Part shown: positions 1 to 8,323 of the stretch, one piece after another
How positions within the stretch are numbered: the stretch's first letter is position 1
Layout: each line of letters opens with the position of its first letter
Notes under the pieces: model-generated
The model's input: the letters and a program-made list of their open reading frames with translations, nothing else
Databases searched by the model: none
What the model was told of the DNA's origin: nothing
Assembly: GCF_030150155.1 (NCBI RefSeq)
Contig: NZ_JASLGR010000027.1
Coordinates: 51,609-115,608 of the forward strand
Direction of reading: 5' to 3'
Origin: Nocardioides sp.
Lineage (GTDB): Bacteria; Actinomycetota; Actinomycetes; Propionibacteriales; Nocardioidaceae
Length of the DNA stretch: 64,000 bases
Translations under genes and position numbers: made by a program

Positions 1-420
1 TTCGACCCCGACCGGGTCGTGGCCCGGATGAAGCGCTCGGCCAGCGGGATCAAGCGCCTGCTGCTCACCCAGACCGTGGTCAGCGGGGTCGGCAACATCT
101 ACGCCGACGAGGCACTGTGGCGTGCCGGCGTCCACGGCGAGCGTCAGGGTCAGAAGCTGACCAAGCCGGTGCTGCACCGCGTCCTGGAGTCGGCCGCCGA
201 CGTGATGCGCGAGGCGCTCGCCCAGGGCGGCACCTCCTTCGACGCGCTCTACGTCAACGTCAACGGTGAGTCGGGCTACTTCGACAGGTCCCTGCATGCC
301 TACGGCCAGGAGGGCCGGGCGTGCGACCGCTGCGGTACGCCGATCACGCGGGTCTCCTTCATGAACCGGTCGTCCTACTTCTGTCCGGCCTGCCAGCCGG
401 CACCGCGCTCGGCCCGCTGA
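1..420 (+). CDS. mutM: Formamidopyrimidine-DNA glycosylase, C-terminal part (5' end outside window)
   Basis: Base-excision repair glycosylase/AP lyase that removes 8-oxoguanine and other oxidised purines. The reading frame is open from base 1, so only about 139 C-terminal residues are visible and the catalytic N-terminal Pro-Glu is outside the window. The helix-two-turn-helix DNA-binding region is clear (SGVGNIYADEALWRAGVH), with the conserved Asn-Ile-Tyr-Ala-Asp-Glu. The C-terminal zinc finger is complete: Cys-Asp-Arg-Cys, then the Arg of RSSYFCPACQ, which contacts DNA in this family. In actinobacteria mutM usually lies just upstream of smc. Here about 12.7 kb, including glycan genes, separates them. 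The family call is very secure. Confidence 0.97.
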   Translation, partial: FDPDRVVARMKRSASGIKRLLLTQTVVSGVGNIYADEALWRAGVHGERQGQKLTKPVLHRVLESAADVMREALAQGGTSFDALYVNVNGESGYFDRSLHAYGQEGRACDRCGTPITRVSFMNRSSYFCPACQPAPRSAR

Positions 421-484
421 AGGCCGACTGCTCGTAGCCGTAACAGACGGGCGACATCGCCCGGGCCGCAGCTCCGATCCGGCG

Positions 485-826
485 TCATGTGGTCTCGTGG
501 GGGTGCGCGGTGTGGACCTGTTCCAGATAGACGGTGGTGTCGTCGACGTAGAACCACACCCGCGCGGAGCCCTTGAGGGTCGGCTTGTGCTGCCAGCGCT
601 GGTAGGTCCGGCTGCCCCGAGTGACCACGCCCAAGGATCCCTTGAGTGGGTAGTTGGTAGGAGTCGTCGCCAGGGGCGTGCGGGTCAGGAAGTCCCAGGT
701 GTCGCTCATCGGGTTCCGGATCGTGGCGACGAGGTCGCGCCAGCCCTTCTCCGACTGCGTCGTCGCGAACCTCAAGACGTACTCCGACCTCTTGGCCGGT
801 CGCGGGACGGCAGTCTCCTTGGCCAT
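485..826 (-). CDS. RelE/ParE-like toxin of a type II toxin-antitoxin pair
   Basis: A 113-residue protein beginning MAKETAVPRPAKRSEYVL. The length and the C-terminal pattern (WQHKP, then GSARVWFYVDD, TVYLEQV and TAHPHET) resemble small RelE/ParE-fold toxins of actinobacteria, whose last strand usually reads like GTGHPKxT. Such toxins act as ribosome-dependent mRNA endonucleases or on gyrase; which applies here cannot be told from sequence. Its ATG lies 2 bases after the stop of the upstream antitoxin gene (829-1299), the usual antitoxin-then-toxin order with translational coupling. A longer in-frame start at 1051 exists, but it would overlap the antitoxin gene with low-complexity arginine-rich sequence, so it was rejected. 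The family call is moderate; the pairing is the stronger evidence. Confidence 0.6.
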   Translation of the reverse strand: MAKETAVPRPAKRSEYVLRFATTQSEKGWRDLVATIRNPMSDTWDFLTRTPLATTPTNYPLKGSLGVVTRGSRTYQRWQHKPTLKGSARVWFYVDDTTVYLEQVHTAHPHETT

Positions 827-828
827 GC

Positions 829-1299
829 TCAGGGGCGCTCGACGACCGTGTCGGCGGAGTCGCCGTCCACATCGAGCCAGTCGACCGGCTGCGAGCCGAG
901 GCCCGCGGCGATCGCCGTGGCGGTCTCGCGCCAGCTGGTGAGTTGGGTGATCGCGAGGTGGGGCTGCTGGGTCGAGAACGAGGCTCGGGCGGCGTCGACG
1001 ACGTCGCGAGCGCACTGCTCCCGGTCCTCGATGCTGAGGGCGAACATCCACGGATACCGGCTGGCCAAGCGCTCGGACAGGGGGCCGTCCTCGAGCGACA
1101 TGGAGACGAGCGTCGCGGCGATGTCCAGGAGCTTGGCTCGGGCGTCGGCCTCGCGCTGAGACATCAGCACGAGCGACTCCCCGTCGCGGCGGGTCACCGT
1201 GACGGGGTGGTCCTCAGCCTCGGCGAAGACCTCGGCTGAGTGTTTGCTCAGGTCCGAGGAGCGCCGGGTGTGCAGGGGGAGGGCGGCTCCGAGCGTCAT
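829..1299 (-). CDS. Phd-like antitoxin (prevent-host-death family)
   Basis: A 156-residue protein. Residues about 10-50 (RRSSDLSKHSAEVFAEAE, then HPVTVTRRDGESLVLMS) follow the Phd/YefM pattern of a short DNA-binding N-terminus: helix, then beta strands reading like 'pv.Vtr.g...vvlms'. The rest is helical and longer than in the smallest Phd proteins, and would include the toxin-neutralising segment. It is the first gene of a two-gene operon with the RelE-like toxin (485-826, 2-base gap). Such antitoxins normally repress their own promoter. A repeated GTTCCGAA site lies 14-32 bases upstream of the ATG and is a candidate operator. Function is inferred from family resemblance and context. Confidence 0.65.
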   Translation of the reverse strand: MTLGAALPLHTRRSSDLSKHSAEVFAEAEDHPVTVTRRDGESLVLMSQREADARAKLLDIAATLVSMSLEDGPLSERLASRYPWMFALSIEDREQCARDVVDAARASFSTQQPHLAITQLTSWRETATAIAAGLGSQPVDWLDVDGDSADTVVERP

Positions 1300-1312
1300 G
1301 CATTCCAGGGTA

Positions 1313-1331
1313 TTCGGAACGTGTTCGGAAC
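1313..1331 (-). promoter_or_regulatory. Candidate antitoxin operator: two 8-bp repeats one helical turn apart
   Basis: On the reverse strand the sequence reads GTTCCGAA, three bases, GTTCCGAA (forward-strand TTCGGAAC at 1313-1320 and 1324-1331). The two copies are 11 bp apart, about one DNA turn, and lie 14-32 bases upstream of the antitoxin start. That position and phasing suit a dimeric repressor bound on one face of the helix. Autoregulation by the Phd-like antitoxin is an inference. Confidence 0.4.
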
Positions 1332-1421
1332 TCTAGGGCGGTGCCGCGGTTCCGCGCCGCGCGGCTCCATCGCGAGGCGCTGGGGGTTCAGGTTCGGCCG
1401 GAGCGTGCCGACTGGGCTGAG

Positions 1422-3311
1422 GTGAGACTCAGCGTGATCGTCCCGTCCCATCGTGGTCGACGGTGGGTGATCGAGTGCCTAGACTCACTCGAGGCCGCGG
1501 CGCTGGTCGCCCAGCACGCCCCGGAGCCGGTGCAGGTCGAGGTCGTGCTGGTGATCAACGGGGAGCGCGACGACAGTCCGGCGCTGGTCCGGGCCTGGGC
1601 CGAGACGCCGCGCAGCGTCGACCTGATCGTGCTCGAGAGCGACCGCGGCAGCGTCACCCATGCCCGCACCCTCGGGTTGGAGGCGGCCACGGGGGAGTGG
1701 GTCACGTTCGTCGACGACGACGACCGGGTCGGCCCCGGGTTCGTCGCGGCGCTGGCCTCGGTCGCCGGACCGGGGTGGATCGGGGTCGTACCCGGAGCCC
1801 GGATCCACCACGAGCGCTGGGACGAGCCGGACTGGAGCGGCGACATGGCCGCCGGTCCGTTGCGCATGGCGGGGCGCACCGGCGGGCTCGACGAGATCGG
1901 CGACCTCCTGCGACCGGTGTGGGGCAAGGTCGTGTCCTTGGCGCAGGCCCGCGAGATCGGCTTCGACGACACGCTGGCACGGTACGGCGACGACACGATC
2001 TTCTGGCTCCGGCTGGCCGAACGCTTCGCACCCACCCTGAGCGTCGCCGACGCGGGGCCGGAGGCGGCGTACCTCTATCGCGTTCGTGCCGACGGCATCA
2101 CCGGCTTCGGTGCCGCGACCACCTGGGAGAGTCACGTCGGGCCGGTGCTCACGATGCTCACCGCCCTGGGCCGGATCGGTGCTCCCGGGACGCCGCTGCG
2201 GGCCCTGGCCGACCGGCTCGCCGCCGCCCCGATGACACGGGTGCTCGACCACGCCCGCGAGCATCCCGAGGATGCCGGCCGGGTGCGTGAGGCACTGGTC
2301 ACGCACGGGCTGCTGGATCAGGACTCAGGTCCTGGGCCGTCGCGCCGATGGAGTGGCGTGACCTCGACCTCGTCGCGCCGTTTCCTCGCCCTCTTCCGGG
2401 CCGGCAAGAACTCCCTGCACCCCAAGCTCGTGGCCCGGTTGGAGGAGCAGAACTTCGACTACGGCCTGTCCTGGTATGCCGACGAGGACCCGGTCGCGCT
2501 GGGGATGGCCGACGGCGCCGCCTTCGTGCACCACGTCGCGGGACAGAAGTGGCCCGGCCTGGTCGCCACCTTCGACGCGATGGCCGACGTGATCGCCCGC
2601 TACGACTACGTCTGGATGCCCGACGACGACCTGCTGTGCGAGCCCGAGACGGTGAGCGAGTTCTTCAACATCGTCGCCGACCTCGGCCTGGACCTGGCCC
2701 AGCCGGCGCTCGCACCGGGCTCCTCCTTCGTCCACCAGATCGTCGGCCAGCACCCCGCCTTCCAGGTCCGGTTCACCAACTTCGTCGAGCTGATGTGCCC
2801 GCTGATGTCGCGCGACATGCTCGCCCGGGCGCTGCCCACGATGCGCGACACCCTCAGCGGCTGGGGCGTTGACGCGGTCTGGCCACGCATGACCCGGACC
2901 GGCCGGATCGCGATCATCGACGCCACCCCGATCCTGCACACCCGCCCGATCCTCGGCGGCGACGGCTACCAGACCAACCAGGCCGCCGCGATCCCGATGC
3001 GCCTGGAGGAGACGATGGCGTTCGAGCGCTACGACGTGCGCGGCTACGACCGCCCGCACCTCAACTTCGGCGGCCTGCTCACCGACGGCAGCACCGTGTG
3101 CCTGGGCGGGCCGAGCACCGCCGCCACCGAGGCGCTGCTGTCCCACCTGGCCGCCTCGGCCGCGGCGATGCCGGTCAGCTGGCTCTCCTTCTCCCGCTAC
3201 CTCGGCGACCACGCCGACGCGGTCCGGCACGGCTCCCACCCTTACCTCCCGGTCGCCCTGAACGAGGCCCTCGGCAGCACCGGACTGCACTTCGCCGAGG
3301 AGGCCCGGTGA
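1422..3311 (+). CDS. GT2 glycosyltransferase fused to a DUF707 domain
   Basis: A 629-residue cytoplasmic protein. Residues 1-~240 are a GT-A glycosyltransferase family 2 module: RLSVIVPSHRGRRW at the nucleotide-sugar site and FVDDDDRVGPGF near residue 96 as the metal-binding DXD-type motif. Residues ~320-600 match DUF707, a glycosyltransferase-like family: FDYGLSWYADED, WMPDDDLLCEPE near residue 400, AQPALAPGSSF, FVELMCPLMS, GWGVD, then IIDATPILHTRP. GTG 1422 was chosen because the GT2 fold starts immediately after it. An earlier in-frame GTG at 1341 would add 27 residues with no homology signal. The stop overlaps the next gene by 4 bp (GTGA), so translation is coupled. First gene of a three-gene glycan operon. 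Donor and acceptor sugars are unknown. Confidence 0.85.
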   Translation: MRLSVIVPSHRGRRWVIECLDSLEAAALVAQHAPEPVQVEVVLVINGERDDSPALVRAWAETPRSVDLIVLESDRGSVTHARTLGLEAATGEWVTFVDDDDRVGPGFVAALASVAGPGWIGVVPGARIHHERWDEPDWSGDMAAGPLRMAGRTGGLDEIGDLLRPVWGKVVSLAQAREIGFDDTLARYGDDTIFWLRLAERFAPTLSVADAGPEAAYLYRVRADGITGFGAATTWESHVGPVLTMLTALGRIGAPGTPLRALADRLAAAPMTRVLDHAREHPEDAGRVREALVTHGLLDQDSGPGPSRRWSGVTSTSSRRFLALFRAGKNSLHPKLVARLEEQNFDYGLSWYADEDPVALGMADGAAFVHHVAGQKWPGLVATFDAMADVIARYDYVWMPDDDLLCEPETVSEFFNIVADLGLDLAQPALAPGSSFVHQIVGQHPAFQVRFTNFVELMCPLMSRDMLARALPTMRDTLSGWGVDAVWPRMTRTGRIAIIDATPILHTRPILGGDGYQTNQAAAIPMRLEETMAFERYDVRGYDRPHLNFGGLLTDGSTVCLGGPSTAATEALLSHLAASAAAMPVSWLSFSRYLGDHADAVRHGSHPYLPVALNEALGSTGLHFAEEAR

Positions 3312-6300
3312 GCCGGTCGCGCCGTCCCGCCCGGCCCACCGACAGCAAGCGCGATGCCGCCTCGCCGGTGGTGAGCGTGCTGGTGCCGACGTACCAGGGA
3401 CACGACCGGATCACCGGCTGCCTGGACTCACTCGCCTTCCAGACCCTGGCCCTGGACCAGTTCGAGGTGGTGGTGGTCAGCAACGGTCCGCGGACCGGGA
3501 CCGCCGAGGTGGTCGAGCGCTGGTGCGAGGCCCACCCCGGCTTCCGGCTCCGCTTCGAGGAGCGGGAGGGGGCCGGCGAGGCCTACGCCCGCAACGAGGC
3601 CCTGGCCGCCGCCCGCGGCCGCTTCGTCACCTTCGTCGACGACGACGACCGGGTGGCTCCGCGCTACCTGGAGGCCCTGCTCGCCAGCGGTGGCCCCGAC
3701 GTCGTCTCCGGCGTCCTGATCGCGCACGCCTTCGACGGCGACTTCGACAACGGCACCTTCGACACCGACTTCACCCGCGTCATGCGCGCCCACGAGGGCG
3801 GCACCGGCGAGGACCTGGCGATCATGGCCGGCTCGGCCTGGGCGAAGCTCCTGGACCGACGCAAGGCCGCCGCGCTGCGCTTCGACGAGGAGCTGCGACT
3901 GGGCTGCGACACCGACTACCTGGTCCGCTACCTCAACGCGTACGACGTCCGGCTGGCCGTCGCACAGGACCCGGCAGCCGCCTACTTCGTCGACATCCGG
4001 CGCGGCTCGATGATGAAGCACGGCGAGGAGCTGCCCTGGGCCGACGTCGAGGCCCGGATCCGCACCACCCGCGCCCTGGAGTCGATCGAGGCCGGGAGCC
4101 CGCTGGGCGCCGCGGCCCGCGAGTTCCACGTCTGGGGGTCGTGGAACTCCTTCCTCGGCCCGTACGCCCGGCAGAGCCCCGAGGCGCTGGCCCGCCTCCA
4201 GGCCGAGGTCGAGCGCGTCGGTCTGCGTGAGTTCCACTGGCGCACCACGCGTGGCCCTGTCACCCCGCAGCCGACCCCGGCCGACGTACGGCGCGTCCTG
4301 GACCAAGCCCGTGCCGCCGGTGCCGACGGTGCCGACTCTGCCGCACACCCCGGCTGGGAGCAGGTCGTCAGGCCGTACCTGATCGCCCACCCCGACCAGT
4401 TCCGCGCCCTGAGCGCCGAGGCCGCCGCGCACGGCGTGCTGGCACCCTGGGACGCCGCCCCCGACCTCGACGGCCTCGACCTGTCCACCCCGCGCCTGGC
4501 CGTGGTGGTGCCCTGCCACCGCTCGGCCGCGACCATCGTCGAGTGCCTGGACTCACTCGGTGACCAGACGGTTCCGGCCGGTGCCGTCGAGATCGTGGTC
4601 GTGCCCAACGGCCCCGAGGACGGCGCCCGCGCGCTGATCGAGGCGTGGGCCGCCGCCCACCCCGAGATCCCGCTGAGCGTCGTCGACGCCCCGCACGCCC
4701 GCACCGCCGCTGCGGCCCGCAACGCCGGCCTGGCAGCCGTCAGCGCCGACTACGTCACCTTCGTCGACAGCGACGACGTGGTCCGGCCCCGATTCGCTGC
4801 CGCCCTGCTGTCGCAGTGCGCACCGCTGGTGATCGCCTGCACGGTGTGGGAGGAGATGGGCGCCGACGCCCCCGAGACGCTCTCCTTCCACCACCCCGTC
4901 GGACTCCAGGGCCTCAACGCGATGGCCCGCCGCGCCGACATCGAGGAGCTCGACTGGTACCTGCGTCCCACCCACGGCAAGGCGGTCGCCACCGACGTCG
5001 CCCGCGCCGTCGGGTTCGACGAGGCCCTCGCCACCGGTGAGGACACCCTGTTCTGGCTCTCCGTCTACGCCCGCGGCAGCTTCGACCTGCGGGTCGCCTC
5101 GGGCGGCGTGGAGTCGGCGTACGTCTATGTGAAGCGCGCCGACGGCCTGAGCGCCCACGGCGGCACCCGCACCTGGGAGGCCTCCGGCGAGGCCTGCGTC
5201 GCCACCCTCACCCGGATCTGTGCGCTGCCGTTCTCCCGCCGGGTGCAGCGCGTCGTGGATGCCCAGCTCGGCTTCGTCGCGCGCTGGTACGTCGAGTCCT
5301 CGCTGTGCGAGCGCCCCGCCGAGGCGGCCCGGCTGCACGCCGCCCTGGTCGAGGCCGGGATCGCCGACCGCGTGCCGTGGACCGAGCTGATGCGGGTCGT
5401 CCTGGGCGAGCTCGTGATCGGCTCGGGCCGCGAGGCCGCTGCCACCCTGGCCACCGCCGGGATCGACAGGGCGATCGCGCTGGCCACGATCAGCGCCGCC
5501 GGCGTCACGGTGCCCGCGTCCGTGGAGCCGTTCGTCGGCGACCGGATCGAGGTCTCCGGAGCGAGCCTGGCCTGGGGCGAGCTCGGCGATGTGCTCACAC
5601 CCCTGCTCGAGTACGTCGTCTCCCGCTCGACCGGCCAGGCGCCGGTGACCCGCCTGACCAGCCTCGGCTCCGACCCGTTCGCGCACGTGCTGGCCGCGCT
5701 GATCAAGGTCGGCCGGCCCGAGCTGACCTGGCAGGCCCGGATCGACACCGCGGGCGCGGCCGTCGAGCCCCGCCCGGTCGCCGACGACGGCCTGGTCGCG
5801 ATCCTCGCCGGAGCCCTGGTCGAGGCGGGCTATGCGGGGCAGACGGTCCCGGAGGAGATGGGGGCGCTGGCGGCGTTGGTCGCCGCGCACCTCGCCGATA
5901 CCGGTGTCGCTGCGGCGGATGCTGATCTTGTCAGTGACAGTGGCGCGGGCACCGGCCCCCAGATCAGCGTGATCGTGCCGACGTACCGTGGGCAGGACCG
6001 GATCGCCACCTGCCTGGACGATCTGGCAGCCCAGAGCCTCGACCCGGCGCTGTTCGAGGTCGTGGTGGTGCAGAACGGTCCGGCGTGCGACACACCGCGG
6101 ATCGTGCGGGAGTGGGCCGCCGCCCATCGGGCGATGACGGTGCGGCTGATCGAGACCGAGGTCGCCAGCGCCCAGAGCGCCCGCAACCTCGCCCTCGACG
6201 GTCCGACAGCGCCGTGGATCGCCTTCGTCGACGACGACGACCGGCTGGAGCCGGGCTACCTGGAGGCACTCTGGGACGCCGCCAGGCCCGGCACGATCCC

Positions 6301-8323
6301 GTTCGGCAGGGTCGCCCTGGTCGCCGATGGACGTCTGGACGAGCGCCACGAGGAGGTCTGGCTCAACGCCGTCCCGCGTCGGTTCCTCCGCCGCCCGGCC
6401 GACAACGCCGACCTGTGGCCCGCGATCAACCCGGCCTGGGGCAAGCTCGCCGAGCGTGCGGCGATCGGTGAGGTCCGGTTCGACCCGGAGCTGCGCTACG
6501 CCGACGACACCGTCTTCTGGATGGAGGTGCTCGCGACCTCGGGGGCACGGCTGGGCCTGACCGATTTCCGGGACGGCTCGACCTATCTGTGGGTCCAGCG
6601 CGAGGGCACCATCACGCGCTCGGGACTCGACGACTGGACCGTCCACGTCGAGCGCAAGGTCGCCGCGATCGCGGCGATGCAGCGCGTCGCCGGAGACCGC
6701 CCCGGTCTGATCGCCGCCTGCGACGCGGTCTGCGACGTCTTCTGGCCCGGGGTGGTGGCCTACGCCGAGCACTACCCGGCCGAGCACGACCGGGTCACTG
6801 CCGCGGTGGCCGACTCCGGGGTGCGCCGGGTGCCCGCCGCCGTGGTGACGGCGCTGGGGGAGGCCTGCGTCCCTGCTGTTGAGGTGACCCCGGTGGTCAC
6901 CTGCCTCGTGGTCGCCCACGACTACGCCGAGTTCGTCGGTGCCGCGATCGACTCCGTGCTCGCCCAGACCGGCTTCGCCGCGGGGGAGGTCGAGGTGATC
7001 GTCGTCGACGACGGCTCCACCGACGCCACTCCGGAGGTGCTGGCCGGCTACGGCGACGCGATCACTGTGCTGCGCCAGGCCAACGCCGGACCGACGGTGG
7101 CGATGTACGCCGGCCTGGACGCCGCCCGGGGCGAGTACGTCGCCTTCCTCGACGCCGACGACGCGTGGCTGCCCGGCCGGCTCGCCGCCACCGTCGAGCA
7201 CCTGCGCCGCCACCCCGAGGTCGGGCTGGTGCACAGCGACATGACCATCGTCGACGCCGCCGGATCGGTGCTGCGCCCCTCGCTGTTCGGGGGTGCCCCG
7301 CTCTTCCGCGGCCGGGTGCTGGGCGACTACCTGGTCAGCAACCAGGCCACCACCTCCTCGATCACGATGCGGACCGAGATCGCCCGCACCGCCCCGCGAG
7401 CACCGGGCTGGGCCTGGTGCCGGGACTGGTGGCTGGCCGTGCACACCGCCCAGGACTGGGAGATCGCCGTGCTCGCCGAGCCGTTGGTGCTCTACCGGCG
7501 CCACGAGCGCAACGTCAACGGCCTGATCGGGCACAGCGACGAGCAACGGCTGCGGCTGCTGCGCCGTGACCTGCGGGTGCGACGGCTGCTGCTCACCGGG
7601 GTCGACCTCTCCTCGGCCCCGACCGAGCGTCTGGTCGAGGCCGTGGGCACCCAGCTCACCGGCATGGTGACGCTGCTCGGCCTGGGGATCGGCCCCGACG
7701 AGCTCTTCGAGGTCACCGACGCCGACCGGCTCCGTGCCGCCGACCACCGCCGCCAGGCCCTGGCCCAGGAGCACGCCGACCGGGCCGCGGCCCTGAGCGA
7801 GGCGGTCCGCGCGGTCGCGCTCGACCCGGCCTCGCAGGAGAACCGCGACCTGTTCTCCCGGCTTGCCTCAGATCCGGCGCCGCAGGACCGAAGGGCAGAC
7901 GTGCCAGTCGCCGCCGTCGTGCCCTCACCCCGCACCGCCGACCCGAGCAGCAGGGGGATCGAGCCGTTCGTCGCGTCCGTGTACGTCGACGAGCTCGCCG
8001 TCGCCCCCGCACTGCTCACCTGCTGGTGTGAGGCGCTGGACCGCGAGCAGGTCTCGCTGCGCTTGCTCGCTGTCGGCATGGAGGCCGAGCAGGCCGAGCA
8101 GGTGGTGCTCGCGGCGATGGCCGAGACCGGCATCGACCCCCACGGCCACCGCGACTTCGAGCTGGTGCTGTGCCACTCGACCGAGCATGCCGAGGCCGAG
8201 GTGCGGGAGGGCTCCCAGATGCTCCTCACCGCCAACCGGGTGAGCCCGGCCCTGGCCGGTGTCCGTGCCACGCACGACGCCGCCGTGATCAAGAGTTGTG
8301 CCGTGAGGTGGTGGAGCAAGTGA
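3308..8323 (+). CDS. Giant glycosyltransferase with four GT2 modules
   Basis: A 1671-residue protein starting at GTG 3308, inside the stop of the previous gene (GTGA overlap). Four family-2 GT-A modules can be read in order. Module 1: VSVLVPTYQGHDRITGCLDS from residue ~22, FVDDDDRV near 108. Module 2: LAVVVPCHRSAATIVECLDS from ~394, FVDSDDVV near 487. Module 3: ISVIVPTYRGQDRIATCLDD from ~885, FVDDDDRL near 974. Module 4: VTCLVVAHDYAEFVGAAIDS from ~1194, FLDADDAW near 1281. Modules 1-3 resemble each other and the GT2 half of the previous gene. Module 4 is a more typical canonical GT2. The stretch between modules 2 and 3 and the last ~300 residues are helical with no recognised fold. No membrane segment is visible. 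All four DXD-like motifs look intact, so all may be active. It probably adds several sugars to one cell-surface glycan. Confidence 0.85.
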   Translation: MSRSRRPARPTDSKRDAASPVVSVLVPTYQGHDRITGCLDSLAFQTLALDQFEVVVVSNGPRTGTAEVVERWCEAHPGFRLRFEEREGAGEAYARNEALAAARGRFVTFVDDDDRVAPRYLEALLASGGPDVVSGVLIAHAFDGDFDNGTFDTDFTRVMRAHEGGTGEDLAIMAGSAWAKLLDRRKAAALRFDEELRLGCDTDYLVRYLNAYDVRLAVAQDPAAAYFVDIRRGSMMKHGEELPWADVEARIRTTRALESIEAGSPLGAAAREFHVWGSWNSFLGPYARQSPEALARLQAEVERVGLREFHWRTTRGPVTPQPTPADVRRVLDQARAAGADGADSAAHPGWEQVVRPYLIAHPDQFRALSAEAAAHGVLAPWDAAPDLDGLDLSTPRLAVVVPCHRSAATIVECLDSLGDQTVPAGAVEIVVVPNGPEDGARALIEAWAAAHPEIPLSVVDAPHARTAAAARNAGLAAVSADYVTFVDSDDVVRPRFAAALLSQCAPLVIACTVWEEMGADAPETLSFHHPVGLQGLNAMARRADIEELDWYLRPTHGKAVATDVARAVGFDEALATGEDTLFWLSVYARGSFDLRVASGGVESAYVYVKRADGLSAHGGTRTWEASGEACVATLTRICALPFSRRVQRVVDAQLGFVARWYVESSLCERPAEAARLHAALVEAGIADRVPWTELMRVVLGELVIGSGREAAATLATAGIDRAIALATISAAGVTVPASVEPFVGDRIEVSGASLAWGELGDVLTPLLEYVVSRSTGQAPVTRLTSLGSDPFAHVLAALIKVGRPELTWQARIDTAGAAVEPRPVADDGLVAILAGALVEAGYAGQTVPEEMGALAALVAAHLADTGVAAADADLVSDSGAGTGPQISVIVPTYRGQDRIATCLDDLAAQSLDPALFEVVVVQNGPACDTPRIVREWAAAHRAMTVRLIETEVASAQSARNLALDGPTAPWIAFVDDDDRLEPGYLEALWDAARPGTIPFGRVALVADGRLDERHEEVWLNAVPRRFLRRPADNADLWPAINPAWGKLAERAAIGEVRFDPELRYADDTVFWMEVLATSGARLGLTDFRDGSTYLWVQREGTITRSGLDDWTVHVERKVAAIAAMQRVAGDRPGLIAACDAVCDVFWPGVVAYAEHYPAEHDRVTAAVADSGVRRVPAAVVTALGEACVPAVEVTPVVTCLVVAHDYAEFVGAAIDSVLAQTGFAAGEVEVIVVDDGSTDATPEVLAGYGDAITVLRQANAGPTVAMYAGLDAARGEYVAFLDADDAWLPGRLAATVEHLRRHPEVGLVHSDMTIVDAAGSVLRPSLFGGAPLFRGRVLGDYLVSNQATTSSITMRTEIARTAPRAPGWAWCRDWWLAVHTAQDWEIAVLAEPLVLYRRHERNVNGLIGHSDEQRLRLLRRDLRVRRLLLTGVDLSSAPTERLVEAVGTQLTGMVTLLGLGIGPDELFEVTDADRLRAADHRRQALAQEHADRAAALSEAVRAVALDPASQENRDLFSRLASDPAPQDRRADVPVAAVVPSPRTADPSSRGIEPFVASVYVDELAVAPALLTCWCEALDREQVSLRLLAVGMEAEQAEQVVLAAMAETGIDPHGHRDFELVLCHSTEHAEAEVREGSQMLLTANRVSPALAGVRATHDAAVIKSCAVRWWSK

